64,000 nt of DNA. Origin: JABJMC01 sp964473745 (lineage in GTDB: Bacteria; Patescibacteriota; Gracilibacteria; UBA1369; UBA12473). Shown piece after piece: positions 43,096 to 51,119 of the stretch (position 1 is its first letter; each line of letters opens with the position of its first letter). The stretch lies in assembly GCA_964473745.1 (NCBI GenBank), contig CAYYQE010000004.1:16333-80332 (forward strand), written 5' to 3'. A program made the position numbers and the translations under genes. A model generated the notes under the pieces. The model was not told the origin of the DNA, did no database searches, and saw nothing but the letters and a program-made list of their open reading frames with translations.

Positions 43096-44517
43096 TTAGG
43101 CGTTAGCCGTAAAGCGATCATACCATGACATGTCTATTTCGGGGTGTTTTTTCATTACCTCGGCCACTACTTTTACGGCGCGATGAAGTCTTTCTTTGTC
43201 TTGTGATTCAAAGCGCATAGTAAGGTTGGGAGTGGTGTTTGAGCAGCGAATAATTCCCCAAGTTTCGTGGTCAAAAAGCATCCGAACTCCGTCAATGGTA
43301 ATGCAGTCGTAACATCCCACAAAATGGTCACGAAGCTCGTCCACAATACGGAACTTGTGTTCGTCGGGACAAGCTACTTTTATTTCTGGGGTAGCGCAGG
43401 TTTTGGGAAGTTCATCAAAATATTCAGATAGTTTTTTGGGGCTGCGGGAAAGAAGAGCAAGGGTGCGGAGAGCCGCCATAAAAGCATCATCAAACCCATA
43501 ATAATCTTCGGCGAAAAAGAGGTGCCCGCTAACTTCACCGGCGAGCAGGGCGTTTTTTTCTTGCATGGTTTTTTCAATGAAAGAGTGGCCGGTTTTGGCC
43601 ATAACAGGATTGCCACCGTGTTTGCGAATTAGTTCGGGGACAATTTGAGAAGCTTTGACATCAAAAACAACAGTGGCGCCTTCATGACGGGTAAGTAAGT
43701 CTTCAGCGAGTAGGAGTAAATGAAGGTCAGCTGCGTAGTGATTACCTTTTTCATCGATAAGTCCAATGCGATCGCCATCCCCGTCAAACCCAATGCCAAT
43801 GTCGTATTCGCCAGTTTTCATAACATCGATTAGTTCGAGGAGGTTGGCTTCATCTTCGGGATTGGCTTCGTGATTTGGGAAATTCCCGTCTAGTTCGCAA
43901 TAAAGCTCTTTGACTTCGCAGCCAAAAGCGCGGAATAGGTCGGGAGCAAATTTGCCAGCAATGCCATTGCCAGCGTCCACAGCTATTTTGAGTGGGCGTT
44001 CAATTTGAATAATTTCTTTCATGTCCGCGAGGTAGAGATCAAAGAGATCATCGCGTTTGGTGAGCTGACCTTTTCCTTCGGTAAAAGCCCCTTCTTCGAT
44101 GATGTTTAAGACTACTTGTAGTTCATCGCCGCAGATGGCGTGGGCCATTTTACCGACGACTTTGATGCCGTTGTATTCTTTGGGGTTATGGCTGGCAGTA
44201 ATGTTAATTCCCCCGTCCATTTCGAGTTTGCAGGTTGCATAATAAAGTAGGGGGCTGCTGGCTAAGTCGATATCAGTTACGTTACAACCAGTTGAAAGCA
44301 TTCCTTTGATGAATGCTTCTTTGATTTCGGGGGTGCTTAAGCGGTTGTCGCCACCGACTACGATTTCGGAGCCGCTGTGCGTGAGTATATAAGTTCCAAT
44401 TCCTTTGCCAATTAATTCAGCAGTCTCGGGATTTAGGTCCACTGGGTGGTCGGAAGTTGGTTTGTGGGCAATGCCACGAATGTCATAAGCGCGAAAAATG
44501 AGGGGGTTTACAGGCAT
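43096..44517 (-). CDS. Phosphomannomutase/phosphoglucomutase
   Basis: Alpha-D-phosphohexomutase interconverting hexose 1- and 6-phosphates for nucleotide-sugar and wall synthesis. The order of motifs is FRAYDIRG at the N-terminus, the phosphoserine loop ITASHNPKEYNG near residue 105, the metal loop FDGDGDRIG near 243 and the sugar loop GEVSGHLFF near 325. The C-terminal phosphate-binding domain is present. 473 residues is typical of the bacterial PMM/PGM group. It lies 10 bp downstream of nadM on the same strand. Confidence 0.9.
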   Translation of the reverse strand: MPVNPLIFRAYDIRGIAHKPTSDHPVDLNPETAELIGKGIGTYILTHSGSEIVVGGDNRLSTPEIKEAFIKGMLSTGCNVTDIDLASSPLLYYATCKLEMDGGINITASHNPKEYNGIKVVGKMAHAICGDELQVVLNIIEEGAFTEGKGQLTKRDDLFDLYLADMKEIIQIERPLKIAVDAGNGIAGKFAPDLFRAFGCEVKELYCELDGNFPNHEANPEDEANLLELIDVMKTGEYDIGIGFDGDGDRIGLIDEKGNHYAADLHLLLLAEDLLTRHEGATVVFDVKASQIVPELIRKHGGNPVMAKTGHSFIEKTMQEKNALLAGEVSGHLFFAEDYYGFDDAFMAALRTLALLSRSPKKLSEYFDELPKTCATPEIKVACPDEHKFRIVDELRDHFVGCYDCITIDGVRMLFDHETWGIIRCSNTTPNLTMRFESQDKERLHRAVKVVAEVMKKHPEIDMSWYDRFTANA

Positions 44518-44527
44518 GTTTTAACTT

Positions 44528-45034
44528 TTAAGAAATTTTTTGAAGGCGGCCAGGGCCGTTAGTGCGTCTAAGATACAGAGCTACAGCCGGGGGCACAAGA
44601 CTTTCCCAATTTTTGTTATTTTTCATGCTTTCACGGACTTTAGTGGCGCTTAAATCTTCGACAAAATCAACATCCTTAATTTCATATTTCCCGTGTTTTC
44701 TGAAAAGTTCCTTAACAATTTTGGAGCCAGTGTAAACAGATTGGAAAGGTGGGACCAAACGGCTGACATGCTCCACCCAAAGATCGTAATTGTTGATGTT
44801 GCGCACCGGGATTATGGTGTAGCGATCACGGGCGATATTTTTTTCATCAAGAGTGGCTTGAATCATCTCGAATCGTTCACTGGCCGTAAATGGATTGTCT
44901 AATTCGTGGTGATTTTCAGCGCTGCCAATGCCGATAACAAGAAAATTGCATTCTTTTAAAGCCTGCAAAACCACACTTAAATGACCCTTGTGAAAGGGTT
45001 GGAAGCGGCCGATGAAGAGAGAGGTGTTTTTCAT
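44528..45034 (-). CDS. nadM: Archaeal-type NMN adenylyltransferase
   Basis: Cytidylyltransferase-like enzyme that makes NAD from NMN and ATP. The ATP-binding motif GRFQPFHKGH at the N-terminus and the ISATxxR-equivalent LSATKVRESM near residue 140 are visible. The architecture (about 168 residues) matches the NadM type usual in Archaea and scattered in bacteria, rather than NadD. The start MKNTSLF at 45034 is used; an upstream ATG is also possible. It starts 8 bp inside the end of nadE, so the two are coupled. Confidence 0.85.
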   Translation of the reverse strand: MKNTSLFIGRFQPFHKGHLSVVLQALKECNFLVIGIGSAENHHELDNPFTASERFEMIQATLDEKNIARDRYTIIPVRNINNYDLWVEHVSRLVPPFQSVYTGSKIVKELFRKHGKYEIKDVDFVEDLSATKVRESMKNNKNWESLVPPAVALYLRRTNGPGRLQKIS

Positions 45035-45041
45035 GATTTTA

Positions 45042-45797
45042 TTATACCTCAAGCACGGGCGGCATTTCTCGTTTATGCATGTTTTGGGTAATCATTTTCT
45101 TCACTTTTTTAACCATTGATTCTGGGTAACCGGCCTTAACAATCGAAGGCATACGAGTTTTTTCTTCTAATAATTGTAAAATTCCATCGAGGGCGCGGTA
45201 GTTGGCTCCTAAATCGTTTTCATCAGTTTGGCCTTCTTCCAGTTCAGCGGTAGGCATTTTTTGAATGATTTCATCCGGAAGGTGAAGGTATTCAGCTAAG
45301 GCGTAGACTTCAGTTTTATAAAGATTTCCTAAAACTTCGATGTCAGCGGCTAGGTCGCCGTATTTGGTGCCGTAACCGAGTAAGATTTCGCTTTTGTTGG
45401 ATGTCCCAAGAACCAGGGCGTTATTTGTGTTGGCAAAACTATAGAGCAGTGTTGCGCGGATGCGAGCTTTGGTATTCATTTGGGCGAGACGATCTGGTTT
45501 CCAGGAGGCGATGTTAAAATCTACAGCTAAAGCATTAATTGGTTGGTAATAACTTTTAACCTTAAAAAAATCAGCTAAAGCTTTGGCGTGTTTGATGTTT
45601 TCGTCTTTAGTCATGCCTAATTCGGGGAGAATTAGAGCAAAAACATTGGCTGACCCCAAGGCATCAACGGCAATTTTAAAAGTAAGAGCGGAATCTATCC
45701 CTCCGCTTAAACCGACAACAGCCTTGCGAATATCGTATTTGTGAAAATAATCGCGTAGACCTTTAACAAGCTTTTTGTGAACTTTTTCCGTGTTCAT
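45042..45797 (-). CDS. nadE: NH3-dependent NAD+ synthetase
   Basis: Amidates deamido-NAD with ammonia and ATP. The PP-loop LSGGIDSAL is near residue 30, and LGTSNKSEILLGYGTKYGD near 130 binds the substrate. 251 residues is the short, glutaminase-less type, so ammonia is the donor. It overlaps nadM and follows smpB by 9 bp on the minus strand, giving an smpB-nadE-nadM-PMM unit. Confidence 0.92.
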   Translation of the reverse strand: MNTEKVHKKLVKGLRDYFHKYDIRKAVVGLSGGIDSALTFKIAVDALGSANVFALILPELGMTKDENIKHAKALADFFKVKSYYQPINALAVDFNIASWKPDRLAQMNTKARIRATLLYSFANTNNALVLGTSNKSEILLGYGTKYGDLAADIEVLGNLYKTEVYALAEYLHLPDEIIQKMPTAELEEGQTDENDLGANYRALDGILQLLEEKTRMPSIVKAGYPESMVKKVKKMITQNMHKREMPPVLEV

Positions 45798-45806
45798 AAG
45801 AAGAGA

Positions 45807-46247
45807 TTAACGAGTTGTAAATCCTTTCTGCAATTCACGATCGAGTTCACGCTTTTTGATGGTAGCGCGCTTGTCATGCTTTTTCTTGCCACGACAGATC
45901 CCAATTGTGAACTTGATGCGCCCGTTGGAAAGAAATACATTTAGTGGAACCGCTGTAATTCCGGGCTTATCAAGAAAGGTAGAAATCTTATCGATTTCGC
46001 GGCGATTTAGCAAGAGTTTTCGCTTCTTTCTGGGATTTTCTTCGGGTTGGTTCTTTGGTTGGTAGGGGTCGATTTGAACGTTTTCCAGAAAAATTTCATT
46101 GTTTTTTAGGCCGACATGACCGCCTTTTAAGTGAATTTTTTTAGCGCGAATTGCCTTGGCTTCATAGCCCCGCAAGACTGCTCCGGCGGTAAATTTGTCT
46201 AATATTTCGTAGTCGAAATAAGCTTTTTTATTGCGGATAATTTCCAT
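45807..46247 (-). CDS. smpB: SsrA-binding protein SmpB
   Basis: Binds tmRNA (encoded at 17.0 kb) for ribosome rescue. The beta-barrel core shows AYFDYEILDKFTAG, VLRGYEAKAIR and FLSNGRIKFTIGICRGKKKHDKR. The C-terminal tail is basic, as expected. 146 residues is typical. A clear SmpB family match. Confidence 0.95.
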   Translation of the reverse strand: MEIIRNKKAYFDYEILDKFTAGAVLRGYEAKAIRAKKIHLKGGHVGLKNNEIFLENVQIDPYQPKNQPEENPRKKRKLLLNRREIDKISTFLDKPGITAVPLNVFLSNGRIKFTIGICRGKKKHDKRATIKKRELDRELQKGFTTR

Positions 46248-46298
46248 GGTAGCCTGATTCTATCGAGCTTTTACTCGTTCGTCCAATTCGTATGGGAA

Positions 46299-46814
46299 TT
46301 AAATCAGCCATGAATGTTTTTTGACGAGTTTAAGTTTACTCCACCAATGGTGCAGACTAAAAGCATAGCCGCAACGAGTTTGGGGCAGGAGGAGTAATAC
46401 AAAGGCGTATACAAGATGATCATCTAGAAAAGGATGGTGCTCGGGCGGAAGGGCGGCTAAATACATGAGAATCATCATCAGGGCTCCGGAATAGCCGGCG
46501 ATCTTGGTGCCAACTCCAAGAAGTAGGGCGAGGCCGACGCCGAGGAGGCCAACCATAAATAGCCAATCCACAAAAGGATTCCCAGCCATAGCTTGGAAAA
46601 TTTCCGCAAAAGGGCCGCGAGTTCCGTAAGTTAAAAATCCATAAGTTGGTGATCCGCCAGCGAGCCAGGCATCTTCAGGTGTAGTGGCAAAATTCAAGCC
46701 AAAAGTTTTATCTAAAAAGGCCCAGAAAAAAATACCGCCCATGACTAATCGCAGGCCAGCAAAAATAATTTTTCGATAAAGAGTTGGGGCGGGACAAAGA
46801 TGGGGGAGTTTCAT
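46299..46814 (-). CDS. DoxX-family membrane protein
   Basis: 171 residues with four hydrophobic segments. The pattern IFAGLRLVMGGIFFWAFLDK at the N-terminus and the later GVGTKIAGYSGALMMILM match the DoxX/DoxD-like fold. Function in bacteria is varied, often in redox or thiosulfate-linked membrane complexes. No partner gene is next to it. Confidence is in the fold, not the role. Confidence 0.72.
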   Translation of the reverse strand: MKLPHLCPAPTLYRKIIFAGLRLVMGGIFFWAFLDKTFGLNFATTPEDAWLAGGSPTYGFLTYGTRGPFAEIFQAMAGNPFVDWLFMVGLLGVGLALLLGVGTKIAGYSGALMMILMYLAALPPEHHPFLDDHLVYAFVLLLLPQTRCGYAFSLHHWWSKLKLVKKHSWLI

Positions 46815-46855
46815 GGGAGAGGGTTTTAAAGTGAAGGCAGTATAACATCAAAATC

Positions 46856-46945
46856 TGGCGGAGAGACAGGGATTCGAACCCTGGAGGAGCTTGCACCCCT
46901 ACGACTTTTCGAGAGTCGCGCCTTCAACCACTCGGCCATCTCTCC
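46856..46945 (-). tRNA. tRNA-Ser (CGA)
   Basis: Acceptor stem GGAGAGA/TCTCTCC, anticodon loop CTCGAAA (anticodon CGA), long variable arm as in serine tRNAs, T arm GGTTCGAATCC and encoded CCA. Confidence 0.93.
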
Positions 46946-47854
46946 TTATTTTAAATGCTTATTTAGCCGACCAAACAATCCAATCGTTGTGCTCCAGGGG
47001 ATTTGAGAAATCACCAGTAAAAGCGCAACTTCTGGACTAAAAAAATTAAAAGCTAAAACAATTCCTAGGCCAGCATTAGAATAGGACTTGGTAACAGCCA
47101 AGGCAATACGGTCTGGGGTTTTGCGCCAGGGGGCAATAAAGTATCCAATCAAATAAAGCACCAAGAAAATAACATAAAAATAAGCCACGTATTTAAGCAT
47201 GGCCATGGGATTTTCGAGAATAATTCCGGCCTGATCAGAAACCACGGTATAAAGCACCAGCATTATCAAAAGAATCGCAATTCCTCCTAGAGAAGGAGAT
47301 ATTTTATTAATACACTTTGGGCAATGTTTTTTTAAAATTTGAGAAATAAATAAAGGGACTAGAATGGTACAAACCAGCGTCAAAAACATCCCGGTAATAT
47401 CAAGCTCGATGTTTTTTCCAATTAAAACCCAAAAAAGGCCAACCATGGTAAAGGGCACAAGCAGGTTAGCAATCACCATGATGCTTAGGCTAAGGGCAGG
47501 ATTCCCTTTCACAATATTAGTCAAAACAGGAGAGGCAATGGCTGGAGGGAGGGCGGCGTAAAGCAGAAATCCAATCGAAAGTTCCGGCGTTAAAAAATTC
47601 ATAATAAAATAAAGCACAATTGGGCAAGCAACCAGATAAGCTAGGGCAATAAACAGCAAAAAGAATGGTTTTTTAAATTCCCGGAAAACTGCGCGGCAAT
47701 CGGTTTTTAAGAAAGTGGCTAACATCACGCCAATCAAGGCGTAAATAATGTAATCTTTGAAATAAACACCAAGTTGCGGCAAAAAAAGCCCCACCACAAG
47801 TGTTAGGATAAAAAAGTAGGGAGCGCGCTTTTCGAGGAGATTGAAAAAATTCAT
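46946..47854 (-). CDS. Bile-acid:sodium symporter (BASS) superfamily transporter
   Basis: 302 residues with about nine hydrophobic segments. The TDCRAVFREFKKPFF, SIGFLLYAALPPAIASPVLT and SPSLGGIAILLIMLVLYT patterns and the SYSNAGLGIVLAFNFFSP helix are typical of the BASS/ArsB-like ten-helix fold. The substrate is unknown (anion or organic acid). The start at MNFFNLLEKRAP (47854) is preferred over a longer frame. The stop abuts the tRNA-Ser gene directly. Confidence 0.75.
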   Translation of the reverse strand: MNFFNLLEKRAPYFFILTLVVGLFLPQLGVYFKDYIIYALIGVMLATFLKTDCRAVFREFKKPFFLLFIALAYLVACPIVLYFIMNFLTPELSIGFLLYAALPPAIASPVLTNIVKGNPALSLSIMVIANLLVPFTMVGLFWVLIGKNIELDITGMFLTLVCTILVPLFISQILKKHCPKCINKISPSLGGIAILLIMLVLYTVVSDQAGIILENPMAMLKYVAYFYVIFLVLYLIGYFIAPWRKTPDRIALAVTKSYSNAGLGIVLAFNFFSPEVALLLVISQIPWSTTIGLFGRLNKHLK

Positions 47855-47924
47855 TATAAGTGACGTGATTAACAGATTAAAAGTACCTTTATGAATAACG
47901 AAATGCAACAAAGATCTGATTTAA

Positions 47925-47981
47925 TTGTCCCTTAGGGCGAATTCGTTTATATTGAGGTTAATTAATTTAACCTCCTTTTTT
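47925..47981 (+). promoter_or_regulatory. Promoter and start-proximal palindrome of the 47982 gene
   Basis: TTGTCC (47925-47930) and TATATT (47948-47953) are 17 bp apart. Directly after it, GAGGTTAA-TTAAT-TTAACCTC (47954-47974) forms a perfect 8-bp stem, then CTTTTTT leads straight into the ATG. Transcription would begin inside the palindrome, so it is more likely an operator or a short 5' structure than a terminator. Confidence 0.5.
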
Positions 47982-48773
47982 ATGGAAGGCGAAACTCCAG
48001 GATTTACACCCCCCAAAGATTCAACTCCCGAAACTCCGTCGCCAGCTGGCGCAACTCCTCCTGTCTCCGGGAAATCTCCATTTGGCTCACGAAATACAAT
48101 TATTGCGATTGTGTTAATTGTAGTTGTAGCGATTGGCGGATTCGCGTATTGGAACCAAAAGCAAAACGAAAAAGAATTAGATGAGTTATTGGAATTTTTA
48201 GATACTTTTGAAGATGATTGGGCTTTTGATGATGACGACTGGGATTTTGATGATGATTGGGATAGCGAAGATGGTTTGCGTGATAGTTATTTAGTTGAAG
48301 AATCTACTACGGCTGGATACGATCATTTTACAGATTTGGAATATTGGTTTGAGATAGATTATCCTACTGGATGGATTTTAGATGTGGATGATTCAATTGT
48401 TCCCGTGACTTTTATGAGTCCTTATGAGGGTGACGCGGATTATTTTTCCGAAAATGTGAATGTAACTACTGAGGATGTTTCTTGGTATGGAGAATTAACT
48501 TTGGATGAATATGGAGAAGCTTCGTTGGATCAAATTGATTTGGCTCTTCCTGGGTATGAAGTACTGGAAATAACAGATGGAATGTTAGGAGAACATGAAG
48601 CTCAGTATATTTTGGGGAAATATGAAATGGGAGCTTATGACACCCGAATTTTGTCGGTCTTCGCCCTAGATTGGGGGACAGCTTATGTCGTGACTTATAC
48701 TTATGAAGCCGAAAAAGCCGCCCTTTATCAGGATGTTATTGATCACATGTTAAGTTCGTTTGTGATTTGGTAA
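47982..48773 (+). CDS. Single-pass membrane protein with PsbP-like extracellular domain
   Basis: A proline/threonine-rich cytoplasmic segment (residues 1-40) is followed by one transmembrane helix (about 42-62, NTIIAIVLIVVVAIGGFAYW), a strongly acidic D/W stretch (about 70-110) and a domain of about 150 residues resembling PsbP/Mog1-type folds (YWFEIDYPTGWILDVDDS, then YVVTYTYEAEKAALYQD). The start at MEGETPGF is chosen because it follows the promoter; the TTG frame upstream overlaps it. Function unknown. Confidence 0.65.
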   Translation: MEGETPGFTPPKDSTPETPSPAGATPPVSGKSPFGSRNTIIAIVLIVVVAIGGFAYWNQKQNEKELDELLEFLDTFEDDWAFDDDDWDFDDDWDSEDGLRDSYLVEESTTAGYDHFTDLEYWFEIDYPTGWILDVDDSIVPVTFMSPYEGDADYFSENVNVTTEDVSWYGELTLDEYGEASLDQIDLALPGYEVLEITDGMLGEHEAQYILGKYEMGAYDTRILSVFALDWGTAYVVTYTYEAEKAALYQDVIDHMLSSFVIW

Positions 48774-48850
48774 GTCCGCTCCGCCGCGGGACAGGCAATT
48801 ATTTCAAAAATTGAGCACTCTGCATAGGGGGCTCGCTTTGCTCGCTGCGC

Positions 48851-48871
48851 AAAATAGGACTTCGTCCTTTT
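48851..48871 (-). terminator. Terminator of tRNA-Ser (GGA)
   Basis: On the minus strand AGGAC-GAA-GTCCT is followed by ATTTT, 7 bp after the tRNA CCA end. Confidence 0.65.
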
Positions 48872-48878
48872 CGCGTAC

Positions 48879-48969
48879 TGGCGGAGAGAGAGGGATTCGA
48901 ACCCTCGGTGACAAAGAATGCCACACACGCTTTCCAAGCGTGCTCCTTAAGCCACTCGGACATCTCTCC
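48879..48969 (-). tRNA. tRNA-Ser (GGA)
   Basis: Acceptor GGAGAGA/TCTCTCC, anticodon loop TTGGAAA (anticodon GGA), long variable arm, T arm GGTTCGAATCC and encoded CCA. It shares the acceptor stem with tRNA-Ser (CGA) at 46.9 kb. Confidence 0.93.
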
Positions 48970-48992
48970 GTGATGGATTGTTTAGGGACGAA

Positions 48993-49184
48993 TTAAATCT
49001 TTTTAGTCATGGTTCGTAGGCAGCGCGTGCAGAGTTTCTTTTTATGGAAACTTTTGCTGGCAGCATTCCAGAGGCGCTTAACTACTAAGTTAGGTAGAAA
49101 GCGACGTTTGGTTTTGCGCTGCGAATAACTGACATTGTGACCTGATTTAGGTCGTTTTCCGCAATTTTCACAAACTTTAGACAT
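48993..49184 (-). CDS. rpmB: 50S ribosomal protein bL28
   Basis: 63 residues beginning MSKVCENCGKRPKSGHNVS and including KTKRRFLPN, the bL28 core. It carries two CxxC pairs (CENC and CTRC), the zinc-binding version of the protein. Normal length for bL28. Confidence 0.93.
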   Translation of the reverse strand: MSKVCENCGKRPKSGHNVSYSQRKTKRRFLPNLVVKRLWNAASKSFHKKKLCTRCLRTMTKKI

Positions 49185-49266
49185 ATCTTATTTTTAGATT
49201 AGGCCCGCCAAAAATACTATGCGGTTTTTTATTTGGCAAGTTAAAAGTGTTATAGTGGTCAACGTT

Positions 49267-49890
49267 ATGCTGGACTTAAACTTTATTATTGCTTTGGTTG
49301 TGGCTATTACAGTGCATGAGTTTTCGCATGCCTGGATGGCTAATTATTTAGGGGATCCGACCGCTAAATATCATGGTCGTGTGACCTTGAACCCGCTTAA
49401 ACATTTGGATTTATTTGGGACGATAATGCTTTTTTTGGTAGGGCTTGGTTGGGGGAAGCCGGTACCTGTTAATCCGAACAATTTAAAGTCTCCCAAAAGA
49501 GATTCGGCTTTGGTGTCATTGGCTGGGCCAGCATCTAATATTTTGGTGGCCATTGTGATTGCTTTGCCTTATAAGTATTTGGTGATAAATGGGGGGTCGG
49601 ACGCAATTATTTTTTTGTTGCAGGCCGTGTTTGATTTGAATTTGATTTTGGCGATTTTTAATTTATTGCCTTTGCCGCCGTTGGATGGGTCAAAGATTTT
49701 GGGATTTTTTATTCCAAGGCGGTTTGAGCGAGGGTATCGAAATTTTTTGCATGATGGGATTAAGTGGTTTATTGCCGTGATTTTGATTGATTCGTTTGTG
49801 TTTCAAAGAATGCTGGGGTTTTCGATTTTGTGGATGATAATAGGAACAGCTTATCAGTTGTTGGCTTCGGTGATTTTGTTGGGAACGTAG
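49267..49890 (+). CDS. Site-2 protease family (M50) intramembrane metalloprotease
   Basis: A membrane zinc protease. HEFSHAW (residues 17-23) is the catalytic HExxH motif and FNLLPLPPLDG near residue 140 is the second M50 signature. About six membrane segments. No PDZ domain, so it is the minimal type. The ATG at 49267 is used because it starts directly before the first helix; a longer upstream frame exists. It may have its own promoter (TTGGCA...TATAGT near 49232-49257). Confidence 0.88.
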   Translation: MLDLNFIIALVVAITVHEFSHAWMANYLGDPTAKYHGRVTLNPLKHLDLFGTIMLFLVGLGWGKPVPVNPNNLKSPKRDSALVSLAGPASNILVAIVIALPYKYLVINGGSDAIIFLLQAVFDLNLILAIFNLLPLPPLDGSKILGFFIPRRFERGYRNFLHDGIKWFIAVILIDSFVFQRMLGFSILWMIIGTAYQLLASVILLGT

Positions 49891-49995
49891 GGTGAAACTG
49901 AATGGAGAGTGGAAAATTATTTTTAGGCAAGGAGTTTTCGGGATGCATGTTGGGGCTTGGGAGGGGGAGGGCCACAATATGTTGTAAATAAGCGA

Positions 49996-50015
49996 AAAAT
50001 GAGAGTTCTCATTTT
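49996..50015. other. Perfect palindrome at the -35 edge of the ncRNA promoter
   Basis: AAAATGAGAGTTCTCATTTT overlaps the -35 region of the promoter at 50014-50042. It could terminate the upstream gene or be an operator. Confidence 0.5.
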
Positions 50016-50042
50016 GACGAAAGAGGGAATTTTTAGTACAAT
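50014..50042 (+). promoter_or_regulatory. Strong promoter in the non-coding region
   Basis: TTGACG (50014-50019), a 17-base spacer and TACAAT (50037-50042). There is no convincing protein frame downstream for about 840 bp, so it should drive a non-coding RNA. Confidence 0.7.
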
Positions 50043-50049
50043 AATTTTA

Positions 50050-50440
50050 CTCTGCTTAGTACGTGTTGATCATTTAATACTCTCTCACCTATTCTCACCT
50101 AAGGGATTCCAATATTTCTTTCCACCGTGGTGGAAAGCGTGAGGTTTCCCACCTGTTCTAACAGGGGTAGTATTTGGGTCCTCACGGCTGAGGTGGAGTG
50201 ACTCTATTCTTAGAGTCCAATGCGTTTAAGGAAGTCTCGTCGCGTTTGTGGCGGGATTTTCTTTATCGTGGGGACAAACCTGCGGTTTTTCCCCACGTGC
50301 CCCTTTTCCCTTAAAAGGTTGTTCGTGAATTTTGTCCCGCGAAATTCCGCCGCAAGCCACCCCGGGGCCCACGAGACCCGCGGGTGTTTGCGGCTTGCTG
50401 TGTCGCTCGACGGTTTTTTGTTCCAAAAACCTTAACAAAA
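50050..50440 (+). ncRNA. Candidate structured ncRNA, element A
   Basis: Many strong hairpins follow the promoter: CTTTCCAC-CGTG-GTGGAAAG, CCTGTT/AACAGG, ACTCT/AGAGT, CGTGGGG...CCCCACG enclosing AAACC...GGTTT, and GCAAGCC/GGCTTGC. The part from 50273 (GACAAACCTGCGGTTTTTC, then TTGTTCG, then CCCACGAGACCCG) is related to 53073-53190 after tRNA-Trp. RNase P, SRP and 6S RNA signatures were looked for and not found. Function unknown. Confidence 0.5.
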
Positions 50441-50485
50441 TTAACTCACACTTTTTTAATTTTTATGGTTTAATTTGCAGGTTGG

Positions 50486-50507
50486 GATTCACTCCCGGGA
50501 GTGAATC
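50486..50507. terminator. Perfect 22-bp palindrome, probable terminator
   Basis: GATTCACTCCCGGGAGTGAATC followed by TTTCTCTG, downstream of element A. It could end that transcript. Confidence 0.5.
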
Positions 50508-50775
50508 TTTCTCTGTAAAATTGTCCAAAATGGGATGTGGTTGTCAAATGTCAGCCTGCTTTAATGAGGGGTAGCCGTTCCTGGGGTGGAAGACGAATCC
50601 TACAATTGATTATTGGCAATGGGGGGGCTGGCGGACATTTCGTCCAAGAGCACGCGCACCCCCGGCGGTCAGGTTGGGACTTAAACTGGATATGTCAAAC
50701 CTGTGCTTTAAGTCTTTTTTACCTTGCCCCTGATCGCTCCTTATGTTAAATTTGCGCTCGCCTACTACCAATCCA
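50508..50775. other. GC-rich non-coding stretch before tRNA-Thr
   Basis: No convincing protein frame. Small hairpins are visible (GGACATTTCGTCC; GGGGG...CCCCC around it). It may be another structured RNA, but no family is recognisable. Confidence 0.35.
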
Positions 50776-50850
50776 GCCGAGATAGCTCAGGGGTAGAGCA
50801 CACCCATGGTAAGGGTGGGGTCGTGGGTTCAAATCCCATTCTCGGCTCCA
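50776..50850 (+). tRNA. tRNA-Thr (GGT)
   Basis: Acceptor GCCGAGA/TCTCGGC, D arm with AGCTCAGGGGTAGAGCA, anticodon loop ATGGTAA (anticodon GGT), T arm GGGTTCAAATCCC and encoded CCA. Confidence 0.94.
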
Positions 50851-50885
50851 GTTTCCAACTAATTTAATCTTGATACTTTCTTCAA

Positions 50886-51080
50886 ATGGGTAAAGGAAAA
50901 TCTACATTTTGTGACTGGCGCTGTCCTGATTGCAACAAAACGCATTCAACAAAGGCTTACAATAAGCGCAATAACGAAACTATTGGAAAAGAATTTTCTA
51001 AGTTTTGTAACAAATGTCGTGCTCACAAGACTTTCTTTAGAAAAGACACCAGCAAAGGAAGCCTTGGAAACAAGCGCTAA
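50886..51080 (+). CDS. rpmG: 50S ribosomal protein bL33
   Basis: 64 residues. CPDCNKTHSTKAYNKRNNE and FSKFCNKCRAHKTF show the bL33 core with two CxxC pairs (zinc-binding form). A basic C-terminal extension (KGSLGNKR) is present. The order tRNA-Thr then rpmG, with tRNA-Trp 1.9 kb on, recalls the conserved tRNA-rpmG-secE neighbourhood of bacteria, here interrupted by a lipoprotein gene. Confidence 0.85.
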   Translation: MGKGKSTFCDWRCPDCNKTHSTKAYNKRNNETIGKEFSKFCNKCRAHKTFFRKDTSKGSLGNKR

Positions 51081-51119
51081 ATCTGAGACACTTGAGTTCG
51101 TAATCTAACATTTTTTGAT

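Noticed and set aside
47954..47981. Intrinsic terminator before the 47982 gene
   Set aside because: It has a stem and T run but starts right after a -10 box and ends at the ATG, so termination there would silence the gene. An operator or 5' structure is more likely.
50050..50445. RNase P or SRP RNA
   Set aside because: The conserved RNase P GAGGAAAGUCC and ACAGAAA-type blocks and the SRP GGUCAGGxCCGGAAGG block were not found.
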